From the NCBI GenBank assembly GCA_964467615.1, contig CAYXRK010000004.1, forward strand, positions 3,894-67,893: 64,000 nucleotides of DNA, read 5' to 3'. Made by a program: the position numbers and the translations under genes. Shown piece by piece: positions 38,209 to 46,508 of the stretch (the first letter of the stretch is position 1; every line of letters starts with the position of its first letter). Below the pieces are notes generated by a model that made no database searches, was not told the origin of the DNA, and was given only the letters and a program-made list of their open reading frames with translations. Source of the stretch: CAYXRK01 sp964467615 (GTDB lineage Bacteria > Hydrogenedentota > Hydrogenedentia > Hydrogenedentales > GCA-2746185).

Positions 38209-38667
38209 ATGAGATCAACTATTGTACTTTTCTTTCTTACCATATACCTGTTTGGTTGCCCCTGCGACACCGTCGGCCCAGCCTATTTCGTGGTTGGCGA
38301 ATTCGGCGACGTCGTGCACGGCGATTCGTATGTCATTCGGCTGGATGATCCGACGGATATCGCGCATGCGCGGGAGTTGATTCGCGATCCGGAGGGCGTT
38401 GCCGCGCGGATTCTGGTCTGCTCTATTGCACCGGGGCCGGGGGACCTGCCAAACCAGGACTTCCTCAACGGCGGCGAGCCTTGGTCGTGGCACGTGACGG
38501 AGTTTCAGGGGTTCGCGGAGTTCACGATCGAGATTCTCGACGGTTGGCCGAGCTTCGTGGAGGAAGACATCGAGGGCTGGATCGCCAACACCAACGGCAC
38601 GATCGGGTTTTGGAACTACACGGTCATCATGGAAGTGTCGCTCGAAGAGATCTCCACCACGCCGTAA
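38209..38667 (+). CDS. lipoprotein with a BP74-N-like domain
   Basis: 152 residues. An N-terminal hydrophobic segment ends in a lipobox-like FGC (MRSTIVLFFLTIYLFGC), predicting an exported lipoprotein. The rest, for example YVIRLDDPTDIAHARELI, EPWSWHVTEF and WPSFVEEDIEGWI, resembles the small calmodulin-antagonist BP74 N-terminal domain family found scattered in bacteria. GGAG precedes ATG 38209, which is preferred to ATG 38173. It is a single gene, divergent from the dGTPase module. Function is unknown. Confidence 0.65.
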   Translation: MRSTIVLFFLTIYLFGCPCDTVGPAYFVVGEFGDVVHGDSYVIRLDDPTDIAHARELIRDPEGVAARILVCSIAPGPGDLPNQDFLNGGEPWSWHVTEFQGFAEFTIEILDGWPSFVEEDIEGWIANTNGTIGFWNYTVIMEVSLEEISTTP

Positions 38668-39371
38668 TCCCAAGGTTATCTGTTGACACGCGTCGAGGGA
38701 TATCCAACGCATATTTCTCATCTTATTGGTTATAGTGAGTTCTCCTTGGCTCCGAATCCCGCCTATTTTGGGCAATGAATCTCCCGGGAGAAACAATGGG
38801 AATTATCGCTTTAACTCCCTTGTGGGCAAGCCAGCGCGGAAAACAAGGATATTTTGAGAGTCTGAGTGACGAAGGCGTGTAAGGAGATGCATGAAATCCC
38901 CTTCATTTTAAGCTTTTCTTGACGACAAGGGAGTCAACTGGATAATGCCCGAAACAATAGTCTCCGCACTTTCCGGTTTATCGTAGAGATATCAGTTGAA
39001 ACGTATTTTGAGAACTGAGAACAAGTCTTTGCGAACGATGACTGGTGACGAATCATAGCGGGACTTCTGTGCCGCCAAGATGGCGACGGTACGAAAGACG
39101 GCGCATTTCGTTTGATGGGGCGCTGCACATCGGCCGTCGCGCAAAAAGGCCTCTATATATAGAGCCAAGCGTGTTGACCTGAAATTTCGAAAACGGGCAG
39201 CAAGCATTGGGGGTTTTGGAGATTTTCGTGGGTCCGCAGATGACGCGGATGGACGCAGATGGATGGGACGGAACGCGGCTTCTCGCGTGGCCGAGAGAGT
39301 TAATGCTGATGGACGCCGGGCACCGGCATGGCCCACAATAGAACGATGGTTTCGTCTATGGTGGGGCGGTC
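38668..39371. other. 704-bp intergenic region
   Basis: No convincing gene on either strand. It contains the perfect palindrome CTCTATATATAGAG at 39151-39164 and a short run of GATGACGCGGATGGACGCAGATGG-type repeats near 39238-39262. The first half is AT-richer than the surroundings. Confidence 0.5.
39151..39164. repeat. 14-bp AT palindrome
   Basis: CTCTATATATAGAG is perfectly self-complementary and isolated in an intergenic region about 210 bases before the broken MerR gene. Confidence 0.6.
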
Positions 39372-39771
39372 ATGACGATTGGCGATCTGGCGAAGGCGGC
39401 GGGGGTGAGGGCTTCGACGGTGCGGTTTTATGAGCGGGCAGGGGCTGCTTGAACCGGCTGGGCGAAGCGAGGGGAATTACCGGTTGTACGGGGAGGAGTC
39501 GCTGGAGCGGCTGCGGTTTATTCGGGCGGCGCAGGACGCGGGGTTTACGTTGCAGGACGTAACGGGGTTATTGGATTTACGCGACGGGAAATCCGCGCCG
39601 TGCGCCGAGGTGCGGGGGTTGGTGGAAGCGCGATTGCTGCAACTGGAGACGCGGCTGCGGGAGTTGCGCGAGGCGAAGCGGACGCTTGAGGGTTTGGTCA
39701 AGGTGTGCCGTGAGGCGGCGGATCCAGAGCATTGCCGGGTGATTGAGCAGCTTGACGGGCGGAGGCGGTAG
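39372..39771 (+). pseudogene. MerR-family metal-responsive regulator, frameshifted
   Basis: The first frame from ATG 39372 reads MTIGDLAKAAGVRASTVRFYERAG, a perfect MerR helix-turn-helix start, then hits TGA at 39450. A second frame continues as LLEPAGRSEGNYRLYGEE and on to a normal C-terminus at 39771. One extra G in the run GGGG (39441-39444) explains the break: removing it restores about 132 residues. Cysteines in SAPCAEV and in VKVC-x8-C match the spacing of the Hg(II) ligands of MerR (Cys, then Cys-x8-Cys). It could be a true pseudogene or a sequencing error. Confidence 0.85.
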
Positions 39772-39873
39772 GGAGTTCGATTTTGTGCTTGACCTTGCAC
39801 CTTGGTTCAGGGTGTAGGCTTTGCGTGTCGGATTTTTAGAGGCGTCGCCAGACGGTGAACGGAGGACAGTTCC

Positions 39874-40515
39874 ATGAGTAGCATTCGGATGGTTGTTGCA
39901 GGATTCGCGGCTGTCGCCGCAGTGACGATTGGAGCACGGGCGCAAGAAGTCTGTTGCGAGGGATGCAAGATTCCCGTCAGGTCGAGTCTTGAGCTGTCGG
40001 CGACAACGGTGCAAGACACGTGGGACGCGGCGCGATTCGGGAACCGGGTGAGCCCGATTAGCGGCAAGCCGGTATCGCGCGAGCATTACGTCGAATTCGC
40101 CGACGCGGAGCGTACGCTGTACGGCCGAGTTTACGTCGCGGATGCGGGGGAACGGATCGCGGCGGAGATGGTGGGCGCGGAGAAGCTGTACCGCAGAGTG
40201 TATTTGGGCAGCGAGGACGCGGAGATTACACAGGCGGTGCTTGAACTGAAGAACACGTTTTGTCCGGTGTCGGGCGTGGGCGCGAAGGAAGGGCAGGAGC
40301 TGGCGATTGATCCCACGATGGCGACGAACTGCACGGCTGGCGGATGTTCCGTCGGGGACGGTTTCGGCCTGACGTACAACGGCATCCGGATTCGGACGTG
40401 TTGCCCGTCGTGCGGGAAGATGTTCGCGAAAACTCCGGAGAAGTTTACGGTGAATCTGCAAGAGTTGTTTGCGGCCGCGACGCGGCCGGCGAAGAGCGGC
40501 GTCGATACGGACTGA
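39874..40515 (+). CDS. secreted Cys-rich, probably metal-binding protein
   Basis: 213 residues. A signal peptide (about residues 1-23, ending in ARA-Q) precedes several Cys motifs: CCEGC at once after the signal, FCPVSG in the middle and CCPSCGKMF near the C-terminus. NRVSPISGKPVSREH and the FCPVSG segment resemble YHS/TRASH-type metal-sensing domains that bind heavy metals. It lies just after the MerR remnant with a metal-ligand Cys pattern, supporting a metal-related role. The substrate is unknown. Confidence 0.7.
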   Translation: MSSIRMVVAGFAAVAAVTIGARAQEVCCEGCKIPVRSSLELSATTVQDTWDAARFGNRVSPISGKPVSREHYVEFADAERTLYGRVYVADAGERIAAEMVGAEKLYRRVYLGSEDAEITQAVLELKNTFCPVSGVGAKEGQELAIDPTMATNCTAGGCSVGDGFGLTYNGIRIRTCCPSCGKMFAKTPEKFTVNLQELFAAATRPAKSGVDTD

Positions 40516-40540
40516 ACGGGCCGATCGATATAGAAATAAA

Positions 40541-40571
40541 CCGCGCACCCGGTGGTGGGCCGGATGCGCGG
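40541..40571 (-). terminator. intrinsic terminator of the cupredoxin-like gene
   Basis: CCGCGCA (40541-40547) pairs with TGCGCGG (40565-40571), with CCGG pairing inside. Read on the minus strand the stem is followed by TTTATTTC, a U-rich tail, after the stop of the gene at 40598. Confidence 0.6.
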
Positions 40572-40597
40572 GGGTGGGTGGGGATTGGTTGGAGGCG

Positions 40598-41293
40598 TTA
40601 TTCGCGCTTGAAGGTGAAGTCGACTTTGGCTTCGGCGTCGGCGATGGTGATTTGTTGTTCCATGTAGCCGAGGCGTTCGTGCCATGCTTTTAGCGTGTAG
40701 GCGCCGGCGGGGACGTTTTTGATTTCGTAGTTGCCGGCGGCGTCGGTGACGGCGAAGAAGGGGTGCGGGAGGACGAAGGCGTAGCTTTGCATCCAGGGGT
40801 GGATGTCGCATTTTATTTTGAGGGCCTCTTCGACGATGGTGAATTCGCGGGTGCGGGGTTCGCTGCCGGCGGGTTGGCCGAAGTTGAAGGCGCGGTTTTT
40901 GGTGGCGAAGCCGCGGACGTTGTGGGTGGTTTCGTCGCCGTTGCGCACCGCGAGTTGCTGGCCGACGAGAATGCCGAAGACGTGGGGTTCGTAGCGGCAG
41001 CCTTTTTGGTCGAGGACGACGGGCTCGGCAGGCGCGGGATATTCTTTTTCCGGGGGATTGGCGATGAACACGAAGATGTGTTGGAAGCCGCCGTCGTCGC
41101 CGATGACGGCGGCGTCGGAGAGGAGCGGCTCGGTGGCGTGTAAGCGCTTGCACACGGCGTCAGCGCCCGTGTCCAACACTTGGCGTTCGGGTTTTTGGCC
41201 TTCGAACTTGACGAGTCCTTTGACGGCGGCGTCGGACCATGCTGCGCCTGCGGCGATCGTGGTGATGAGCGCGCTTGCGAGTAGATGTTTCAT
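40598..41293 (-). CDS. secreted cupredoxin-like / carboxypeptidase-regulatory-like protein
   Basis: 231 residues with a signal peptide (MKHLLASALITTIAAGAAWS). The middle has a plastocyanin-like pattern: GCRYEPHVFGILVGQQLAVRNGD, HNVRGFA, and CDIHPWMQSYAFVLPHPFFAVTD, giving His, Cys, His and Met as possible copper ligands. The C-terminal part (GNYEIKNVPAGAYTLKAWHE) is a carboxypeptidase-regulatory-like beta domain. Such proteins are often annotated as methylamine-utilisation-like. ATG 41293 is chosen for its signal peptide. Confidence 0.8.
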   Translation of the reverse strand: MKHLLASALITTIAAGAAWSDAAVKGLVKFEGQKPERQVLDTGADAVCKRLHATEPLLSDAAVIGDDGGFQHIFVFIANPPEKEYPAPAEPVVLDQKGCRYEPHVFGILVGQQLAVRNGDETTHNVRGFATKNRAFNFGQPAGSEPRTREFTIVEEALKIKCDIHPWMQSYAFVLPHPFFAVTDAAGNYEIKNVPAGAYTLKAWHERLGYMEQQITIADAEAKVDFTFKRE

Positions 41294-41626
41294 GGGGTCT
41301 TTCTCCTGTGCATTTGGTTCGGGTGTTGCCGTAAGACGACGTACTGGCCAGCGAATCTGGCGTCGAAAAGTCGCAAACTCTCGCACAACGGGGCGATCGG
41401 GATCAATTGTCGTTGAGCGCGGAGACGCCAGCGTAGGACTTTAACCCGCAGTGATGGAAGGAGTGCCGTAGAGTGGGGAGCGGGATTTCGTATCGTTGCG
41501 GGGGCTTCTTGTTGACGCGCATGGGCTGGAAGCCCATGCCACGACGACGAGGGAGTGTCTTGATTAGCGCGTTGGGTGCGGCGTGTGGCAGAATGGCGGA
41601 ACTGCGCCTACGAATCGGGGGATGTC
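41294..41626. other. 333-bp intergenic region with a hairpin repeat
   Basis: No gene recognised. A perfect stem GCATGGGCT / AGCCCATGC lies at 41519-41539 and is related to the hairpins at 60669-60710. Confidence 0.5.
41519..41539. repeat. palindromic hairpin unit, copy 1
   Basis: A 9-bp perfect stem with a GGA loop. The same ATGGGC core occurs in the second hairpin at 60690-60710, suggesting a dispersed REP-like family. Confidence 0.6.
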
Positions 41627-41785
41627 ATGAACATTTTGAGCTTGCTGTTGACGTTGGCGACCACCACGATTGACTATATATCGAGTTTGGGTTCGGGGCA
41701 GTTCAGCGGACTGGGTATCGCGGCGACCGTCGGGAGTTTCATCATCCAGGCCACTGAGATCATTCGCGCGATATTGGCGGGGTAG
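41627..41785 (+). CDS. possible small membrane peptide
   Basis: 52 codons from ATG 41627, preceded by GGGGG. The peptide is hydrophobic throughout with a helix-like stretch at each end and few charged residues (one Asp, one Glu, one Arg). It ends 14 bases before the 3' end of the convergent acyltransferase gene. No family is recognised, and coding is not certain. Confidence 0.35.
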   Translation: MNILSLLLTLATTTIDYISSLGSGQFSGLGIAATVGSFIIQATEIIRAILAG

Positions 41786-41798
41786 GGCACCGTGCTCG

Positions 41799-42617
41799 TT
41801 AGGCGGACGGGACGGACCGCCGCAGTTCGATGACTCTCTCGCGTATTTGATCGGCGAGCGCAGCGCGGTCTTGCGTTGCGGGGAGTATCGGTTCGCCGAA
41901 GACGATTTCGGCGTCGAGGTTGCCCAGGCCGATGAGACGCCAAAAGTGCGGGCCGAAGACGTGGTCGGTCTTCCAGTAAGCGACGTCTTCGGCGAAATCC
42001 ATGTCGGGACGAGTGAGGCGATACTGAATTCCGACGGGGACGATGGGGGCGTTTGCGTCGAGGGCGGCTTGGAGCATTGCGCCGCGAAAGGGCAGGAGTT
42101 CCTCGCCGCCGGTGGTGGTGCTTTCGAGAAACACGCAGACGCGGTGTCCGCCGCGAAGGCGCTCGGCGACGCCTTCGATGGCGACGATAAGCCCGCGGGT
42201 CTTGCTGCGCGGCACGCCGACGGTTTCAGAAACGCGAAGTAGGTAGCCGATCACCGGCCAGGACTCAATTTCCAATTTGGCGACGAAGAACGTGTTGACG
42301 ATCGAGCCGAGCGCGATCATGTCGATGTAGCCGGCGTGGTTCGGGGCGAGCAGGACGCCGGGCGGGGGCATCGGGCCGGAGACGCGGACCTTCATTCCCA
42401 GCACGTGCCGTCCGCCGAGGAACCATTGGCGTGTCCAGTACGTCGCGGCGAAGCGTTTGGCGTTAACCGTCCGCGCGAGGAAGCGGCCAATGAGGACGCC
42501 GGAGAGCGCCCACGCGGTACAACCTAGAAAGGCGATGAAGCGCAGGCTGGCGACTATCGGACTGGGGACGGCCCGGCGCACCGTTGCTGAGGAAGGCCCG
42601 ACTTCGGTAGTGCTCAC
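41799..42617 (-). CDS. olsA: PlsC-family lysophospholipid/lyso-ornithine-lipid acyltransferase
   Basis: 272 residues with an N-terminal membrane anchor. The acyltransferase motifs are NHAGYID (H-x4-D), the FLESTTTGG motif (the usual FPEGT block with Leu and Ser changes) and PFRGA. PlsC-type enzymes acylate lyso-phosphatidic acid; next to an OlsB-type gene, with which it shares a 4-bp ATGA overlap, the likely role is OlsA, the second acylation of ornithine lipid. The specificity is inferred from the neighbour, not from sequence. Confidence 0.75.
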   Translation of the reverse strand: MSTTEVGPSSATVRRAVPSPIVASLRFIAFLGCTAWALSGVLIGRFLARTVNAKRFAATYWTRQWFLGGRHVLGMKVRVSGPMPPPGVLLAPNHAGYIDMIALGSIVNTFFVAKLEIESWPVIGYLLRVSETVGVPRSKTRGLIVAIEGVAERLRGGHRVCVFLESTTTGGEELLPFRGAMLQAALDANAPIVPVGIQYRLTRPDMDFAEDVAYWKTDHVFGPHFWRLIGLGNLDAEIVFGEPILPATQDRAALADQIRERVIELRRSVPSA

Positions 42618-43453
42618 TTCACCACGTCCAAGGGGGAAAATTGCACCTGATGGCCGTCCATCAATATTAAGAAATCGACGGTGCCGAAATCGCGATCGAT
42701 GGCGGGGCCGGAAATGACCTTCGCGCCAAGACGCATGTAGGTCCTGAATAACTTTGGCAGCCGGATCGCAGCGCCGATTTCGAGGTCAAATTCGCGTGAA
42801 GCGTCGCCGCACGACGCGACGGGATTGGCGGGCAAGAGGAGGTCGTCGTGGAGGAACCCCTGCTCGCGGATCGTTTTCATGGCGCGCCAGCCGTCGTCCG
42901 GATCTTGCGTGGTGAGCGAGCAGCAGCCGAAGACATATTTCTGGCCGTAGGCGTTCATATAGGCGCCGATGCCTAACAAGAGTGAGACGAGCGCGGGGAA
43001 AGTTCGGTGGTCCTTGGCGAGGCTGGCTCGGCCCGTTTCGACGGACCGGTCGAAATACGGCGAGAAGTCGGTAAGGTCGTATTCGAGCGCGCTGTAGAGC
43101 CCCCGCCTCTCGAGACCGTGGCGGACGGTCTGGATTCGGTAGGTGCCGACGACGCTGCCACTCTCCTGATCGAGGAGGACCACGTGGGTCATCTGGTCGT
43201 CGAACTCATCGCGGTCGAGTCCGGTAACAACGGAACCGGCGAGTCCCTCATCGAGCTCGATATTGAACACTTCGTAACGCAGGCGTTGTGCGGCCTCGAT
43301 ACATCGTTTGGAATTGGCGAACCCGGCGATGTATTTGGCGGTTTGAAAGGGCGGCAACGTCAGGACGTCGGCATCGCCGCGGCGTTGCTTGAAATCCTCC
43401 GCGCCTTGAAAGGACGCGACGGACATCCGCGTATCGGTGGATCGAATCGGCAT
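42614..43453 (-). CDS. olsB: OlsB-like L-ornithine N-alpha-acyltransferase (GNAT fold)
   Basis: 279 residues. OlsB transfers a 3-hydroxyacyl chain from acyl carrier protein to the alpha-amino group of ornithine, making lyso-ornithine lipid. Family blocks are RLRYEVFNIELDEGL, VVLLDQESGSVVGTYRIQT, VETGRASLAKDHRTFPALVSLLLGIGAYM and FGCCSLTT. The enzyme is soluble and acts at the membrane. It lies between the DedA/ATP-grasp fusion (18-base gap) and olsA (overlap). Confidence 0.82.
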   Translation of the reverse strand: MPIRSTDTRMSVASFQGAEDFKQRRGDADVLTLPPFQTAKYIAGFANSKRCIEAAQRLRYEVFNIELDEGLAGSVVTGLDRDEFDDQMTHVVLLDQESGSVVGTYRIQTVRHGLERRGLYSALEYDLTDFSPYFDRSVETGRASLAKDHRTFPALVSLLLGIGAYMNAYGQKYVFGCCSLTTQDPDDGWRAMKTIREQGFLHDDLLLPANPVASCGDASREFDLEIGAAIRLPKLFRTYMRLGAKVISGPAIDRDFGTVDFLILMDGHQVQFSPLDVVK

Positions 43454-43471
43454 CGGGTCTCCCGGGGACCG

Positions 43472-45115
43472 TTACTTGGCACTAGGATAGTGCCTGGCGA
43501 CGCGATGATACAGCAGAACGTCCTTGAGGAACTGGACCGGGCCGAGGGGCTGGACGCCGCGGCGGCGGTTGGCGTCGCCGATGGCGAAGAGGACGCGGAA
43601 TTGCTCGAAGAGGGTGCGGTATGCGTCGGCGAGTTGGGCCTCGGGGTCCCAGATGTGGGTGGATTCGGCGGCTGCGCCGTTGATTTCCACGATGGTGAAC
43701 GCCTCCCCCCGCCGAAGCTCCTCTTCGCTCGCGTAGCGTAAGTCGAAGCGGCCAAAGAAAAAGCCGGGGACGGCGCGGGCGATCTCGTCGATTCGCCGTT
43801 CCAATTCGGGCGAATGGAGATGAACACCGTCGCGGAAGATGCAGCCTTGCTTGTGGTTTCCGGCGAAGACGAGCGGAAACCGTTTGCCGTTGTCGAGCAC
43901 GTGGTCGAGTTCGTCGGCATGCCGGGCGAAGTACATTTTTTTCATCAGTGCGGCGCGGGGGTCGATCGCGATGAGATGGCGCAGACTGTTCACGCCGTCG
44001 CCGGTTACGTGCGGGAAAGTCTTGTGCGTAATCGACGTGATCCGTCCGCGTTCCTCGTCGGGGAACCGGTAGTACATCAGGCCGACCTCGTTTGGATACT
44101 CGACGAGGCGTTGCAGACAAATCGTCTCGCCGGCGGGAAACGCGGCGAGATAGGCTTCGAGTTCGGCGCGCGTCCGGACGGGTTGCACGCCGACGCCGCG
44201 TTGGCCGCGATCGGGCTTCGCGACAAAGGAAAAATCGATGCCCGCTGCGGCGAGCGCCGTGAGGGCGGCGTCGGCCATTTGCGCGGGGGCTCCGTCGGCG
44301 GGGCGATCAAAGGCGACATGCGGCGCGATCCATTTCGTGCGGATATCGTCCGCCACCATGGAGAGAATCTCGCACTTCGACTCGCGGATCATGCCTCCGG
44401 AATAGATGCTCGGGTTGGCAGCGGTAGGCAGCGTCAGGCTGCGATGCTTGAGGGCGAGCCAGAAGTAGTACACGGCGACGGGCGCGTAGAAAACCGCCGG
44501 CGGCCAGAACTCGAACACGGAGGCGATGGGTCGTTCGGACACCGGCTCCTCGCCCATGCGCTTGACGGAACGGTATTGGACGAGCGCGAAGAACGCGATC
44601 ATGGCGACGAAAATCGGCCACTTGTAGGGGCCGACGTAGGGGAGCAGCATCTCCCCCACTTTGCTGACCGAACTCAGCACGAGCAGCGTCCACACGAACG
44701 ATGCCATGAACGCCAGCGTCAGGAACCGCAGCGGCGAGGCGTGAGTAATTCCCGCGCCCAGATTGGTCGGCAACCGCAGGCCGGGTATGAAGCGGGACAC
44801 GAACACCGCCGCGACAAGGTTTCGTTCGAACCAGGCGCGGGCGCGATCGATTCGGCGTTGCGACACGAGGCCCCAACTAATCGTCCTGGGGCCCACAAGC
44901 CGGCCGATCGCGTAGAGCCCGCAATCGCCAACGCCGATGCCGATCGTCAGGCTGATGAACGCGGTCATATAGAACATGCTGCCGTCGGCGACGAGCAAAC
45001 CGCAGGCGACAATGGTCGTGTCTTCGAGGATGAAGGTACACAACGCGGCGACCACGCCTTGCAGCGGGGGGCTTTCCTGGAGCGTCGTGAGCGCCGTTGT
45101 GATCCATTCGTTCAC
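43472..45115 (-). CDS. DedA (SNARE-associated/VTT) membrane domain fused to an ATP-grasp domain
   Basis: 547 residues. Residues about 1-200 form a DedA/VTT module: FILEDTTIV with the conserved acids 31-32, the GVGDCGLYAIGRLVG helix, and FVSRFIPGLR with Arg 108, Pro 111 and Arg 114. After another helix region, residues about 260-500 are ATP-grasp-like: FVAKPDRGQRGVGV (nucleotide Lys and glycine loop), the QRLVEYPNEVG segment, and RFDLRYASEE with FTIVEINGAAAES (metal-binding Asp and ExN). DedA proteins move or scramble phospholipids; ATP-grasp enzymes ligate carboxylates to amines. It overlaps the upstream NRDE gene by 4 bp in the ornithine-lipid operon. Confidence 0.8.
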   Translation of the reverse strand: MNEWITTALTTLQESPPLQGVVAALCTFILEDTTIVACGLLVADGSMFYMTAFISLTIGIGVGDCGLYAIGRLVGPRTISWGLVSQRRIDRARAWFERNLVAAVFVSRFIPGLRLPTNLGAGITHASPLRFLTLAFMASFVWTLLVLSSVSKVGEMLLPYVGPYKWPIFVAMIAFFALVQYRSVKRMGEEPVSERPIASVFEFWPPAVFYAPVAVYYFWLALKHRSLTLPTAANPSIYSGGMIRESKCEILSMVADDIRTKWIAPHVAFDRPADGAPAQMADAALTALAAAGIDFSFVAKPDRGQRGVGVQPVRTRAELEAYLAAFPAGETICLQRLVEYPNEVGLMYYRFPDEERGRITSITHKTFPHVTGDGVNSLRHLIAIDPRAALMKKMYFARHADELDHVLDNGKRFPLVFAGNHKQGCIFRDGVHLHSPELERRIDEIARAVPGFFFGRFDLRYASEEELRRGEAFTIVEINGAAAESTHIWDPEAQLADAYRTLFEQFRVLFAIGDANRRRGVQPLGPVQFLKDVLLYHRVARHYPSAK

Positions 45116-45888
45116 GAAACCGCCTTAGCTGAACCGGCAAGAGCTTCGTCGTTGAGGGCGATGGATTCCGTGGCGTGCGGGGCCTCGGAACGCGGCGTTG
45201 GCCGGGCCCAATAGCGCATCTCGACGCGGTGGTCACGGTAGTTCAGCCGAACCTGCGTAATGCTGCGCGTGGAGGACCACTCGCGCCGCATCAGGGGAGA
45301 GCGGTCCTCGTGGCCGGCCTCCTGTATCAGGTGGAAGTCCGGGAGTGTGCCCTTGCGCAAGGCGCCTTCGCGGAGCCATTGGGCAAACCTGTCTTCGCGC
45401 CATTGAGTCACGTCTTGGCTGTCCCAGCCTGACGAAGAATAGACGTACCATTCGCCCTTGACGGTTTCAGTCTCGATGCCGCCGTTGCGTCTCCAGATGA
45501 AACGCGAAGAACCTTCGGGCCAAACGACATGGACGGAGAACGACGGATATCGGGCGGGGTCAAAGACGTTGAAAAGCCAATCGATTCCCGTCTTCGCGGG
45601 CCCGCGCTGAAGCAGGTTGGGAATGATATCTCCGCGGGTTGGGAGGGGATGTTTGGGATCGGGGAGGAGGCTCTCGCCGGGCATATACATATTCAGAAGG
45701 CAGGCGATGACACCGTGTTCGTTCGCACCCATCCAGGTGCCGCCGCGTTCGCTGTCCTTCGGGGCAACCCAACGGGGCGGGCCGTCGTGGACGATCGGCG
45801 GAAACTCGGAGGCACGCGAGATCAATTCGTCGCGATTGAACGTGACGAGTACCTCTTTGGCGGAATGGTGAATCGAAACGGTACACAC
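45112..45888 (-). CDS. NRDE / TANGO2-family protein
   Basis: 258 residues. The N-terminus MCTVSIHHSAKEVLVTFNRDEL holds the catalytic-type Cys 2 and the NRDE motif of this family; WVAPKDSERGGTWMGANEHGVIACLLNM is also typical. Some family members have an Ntn-hydrolase-like fold with N-terminal Cys, and eukaryotic TANGO2 is linked to lipid and heme handling. It is first of four genes that end with OlsB and OlsA. Confidence 0.82.
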   Translation of the reverse strand: MCTVSIHHSAKEVLVTFNRDELISRASEFPPIVHDGPPRWVAPKDSERGGTWMGANEHGVIACLLNMYMPGESLLPDPKHPLPTRGDIIPNLLQRGPAKTGIDWLFNVFDPARYPSFSVHVVWPEGSSRFIWRRNGGIETETVKGEWYVYSSSGWDSQDVTQWREDRFAQWLREGALRKGTLPDFHLIQEAGHEDRSPLMRREWSSTRSITQVRLNYRDHRVEMRYWARPTPRSEAPHATESIALNDEALAGSAKAVS

Positions 45889-45989
45889 GGGGCGGGATGG
45901 TTTCGCGGACAGAGATGAGGGTAGTAAGAGAAAGTCGACTCAAAAAGAGCGCGAAGCATAACAGAGGGGGATCGGGATGCTAAACCGAG

Positions 45990-46457
45990 CTAGACTTTTA
46001 CCGAATCCTTGGATGGGCGCAGACCGTAGAGCGTGAGCAACAGCGCCACCATAATGGTCACGCCGCACACCATAAGGGTGTTCGTAACCAGCGCGCTGTC
46101 TCCGCCGTTTGGCGGTGGGAATTTTTCGGTGAGCGTCGGCATAAGCTTCGAAGACGCCCCGATGAAGGCGGCTGCAACACCCGCCGCGCCATTGGTCCAT
46201 GTGCCAATTTGAAGCATTGCGAACCAGACCTTCAGCGCATTCGAATTTAGACGCAGTTCCTGAACCAGGAAGCCGAAAGCGACCATCAAAACACCATTCG
46301 CGGTAAATTCGATGTGGGCCATCACGATGCCGCGGAACCACTGCACGGCGGACGGTGGAATAAACCCGACGGCGCAGCCGACTGTAATCTGCAGGACCCC
46401 CAGCAGCAGGATCCAACGTTTGAGTGTTGCTTTCAAGTTGTCGATGTCGGTTGTCAT
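45990..46457 (-). CDS. four-helix membrane protein resembling hydroxylaminobenzene mutase / styrene oxide isomerase
   Basis: 155 residues with about four membrane helices. The pattern of a first helix, then FIPPSAVQWFRGIVMAHIEFTANGVLMVAFGFLV and LKVWFAMLQIGTWTNG resembles the HabA/StyC isomerase family, whose AHxExxxNG motif carries heme-linked or catalytic residues. The start at ATG 46457 is supported by AGGGAG six bases upstream. It appears monocistronic. The family call is by eye and moderate. Confidence 0.55.
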   Translation of the reverse strand: MTTDIDNLKATLKRWILLLGVLQITVGCAVGFIPPSAVQWFRGIVMAHIEFTANGVLMVAFGFLVQELRLNSNALKVWFAMLQIGTWTNGAAGVAAAFIGASSKLMPTLTEKFPPPNGGDSALVTNTLMVCGVTIMVALLLTLYGLRPSKDSVKV

Positions 46458-46508
46458 AAGCAACTCCCTCTTATGCTTTTAACGCGAGATGACTTTCGCG
46501 GTGGGCCG

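Noticed and set aside
43814..45214. 466-codon plus-strand frame opposite the DedA/ATP-grasp gene
   Set aside because: Antisense shadow with biased charged composition; the minus-strand protein has clear motifs.
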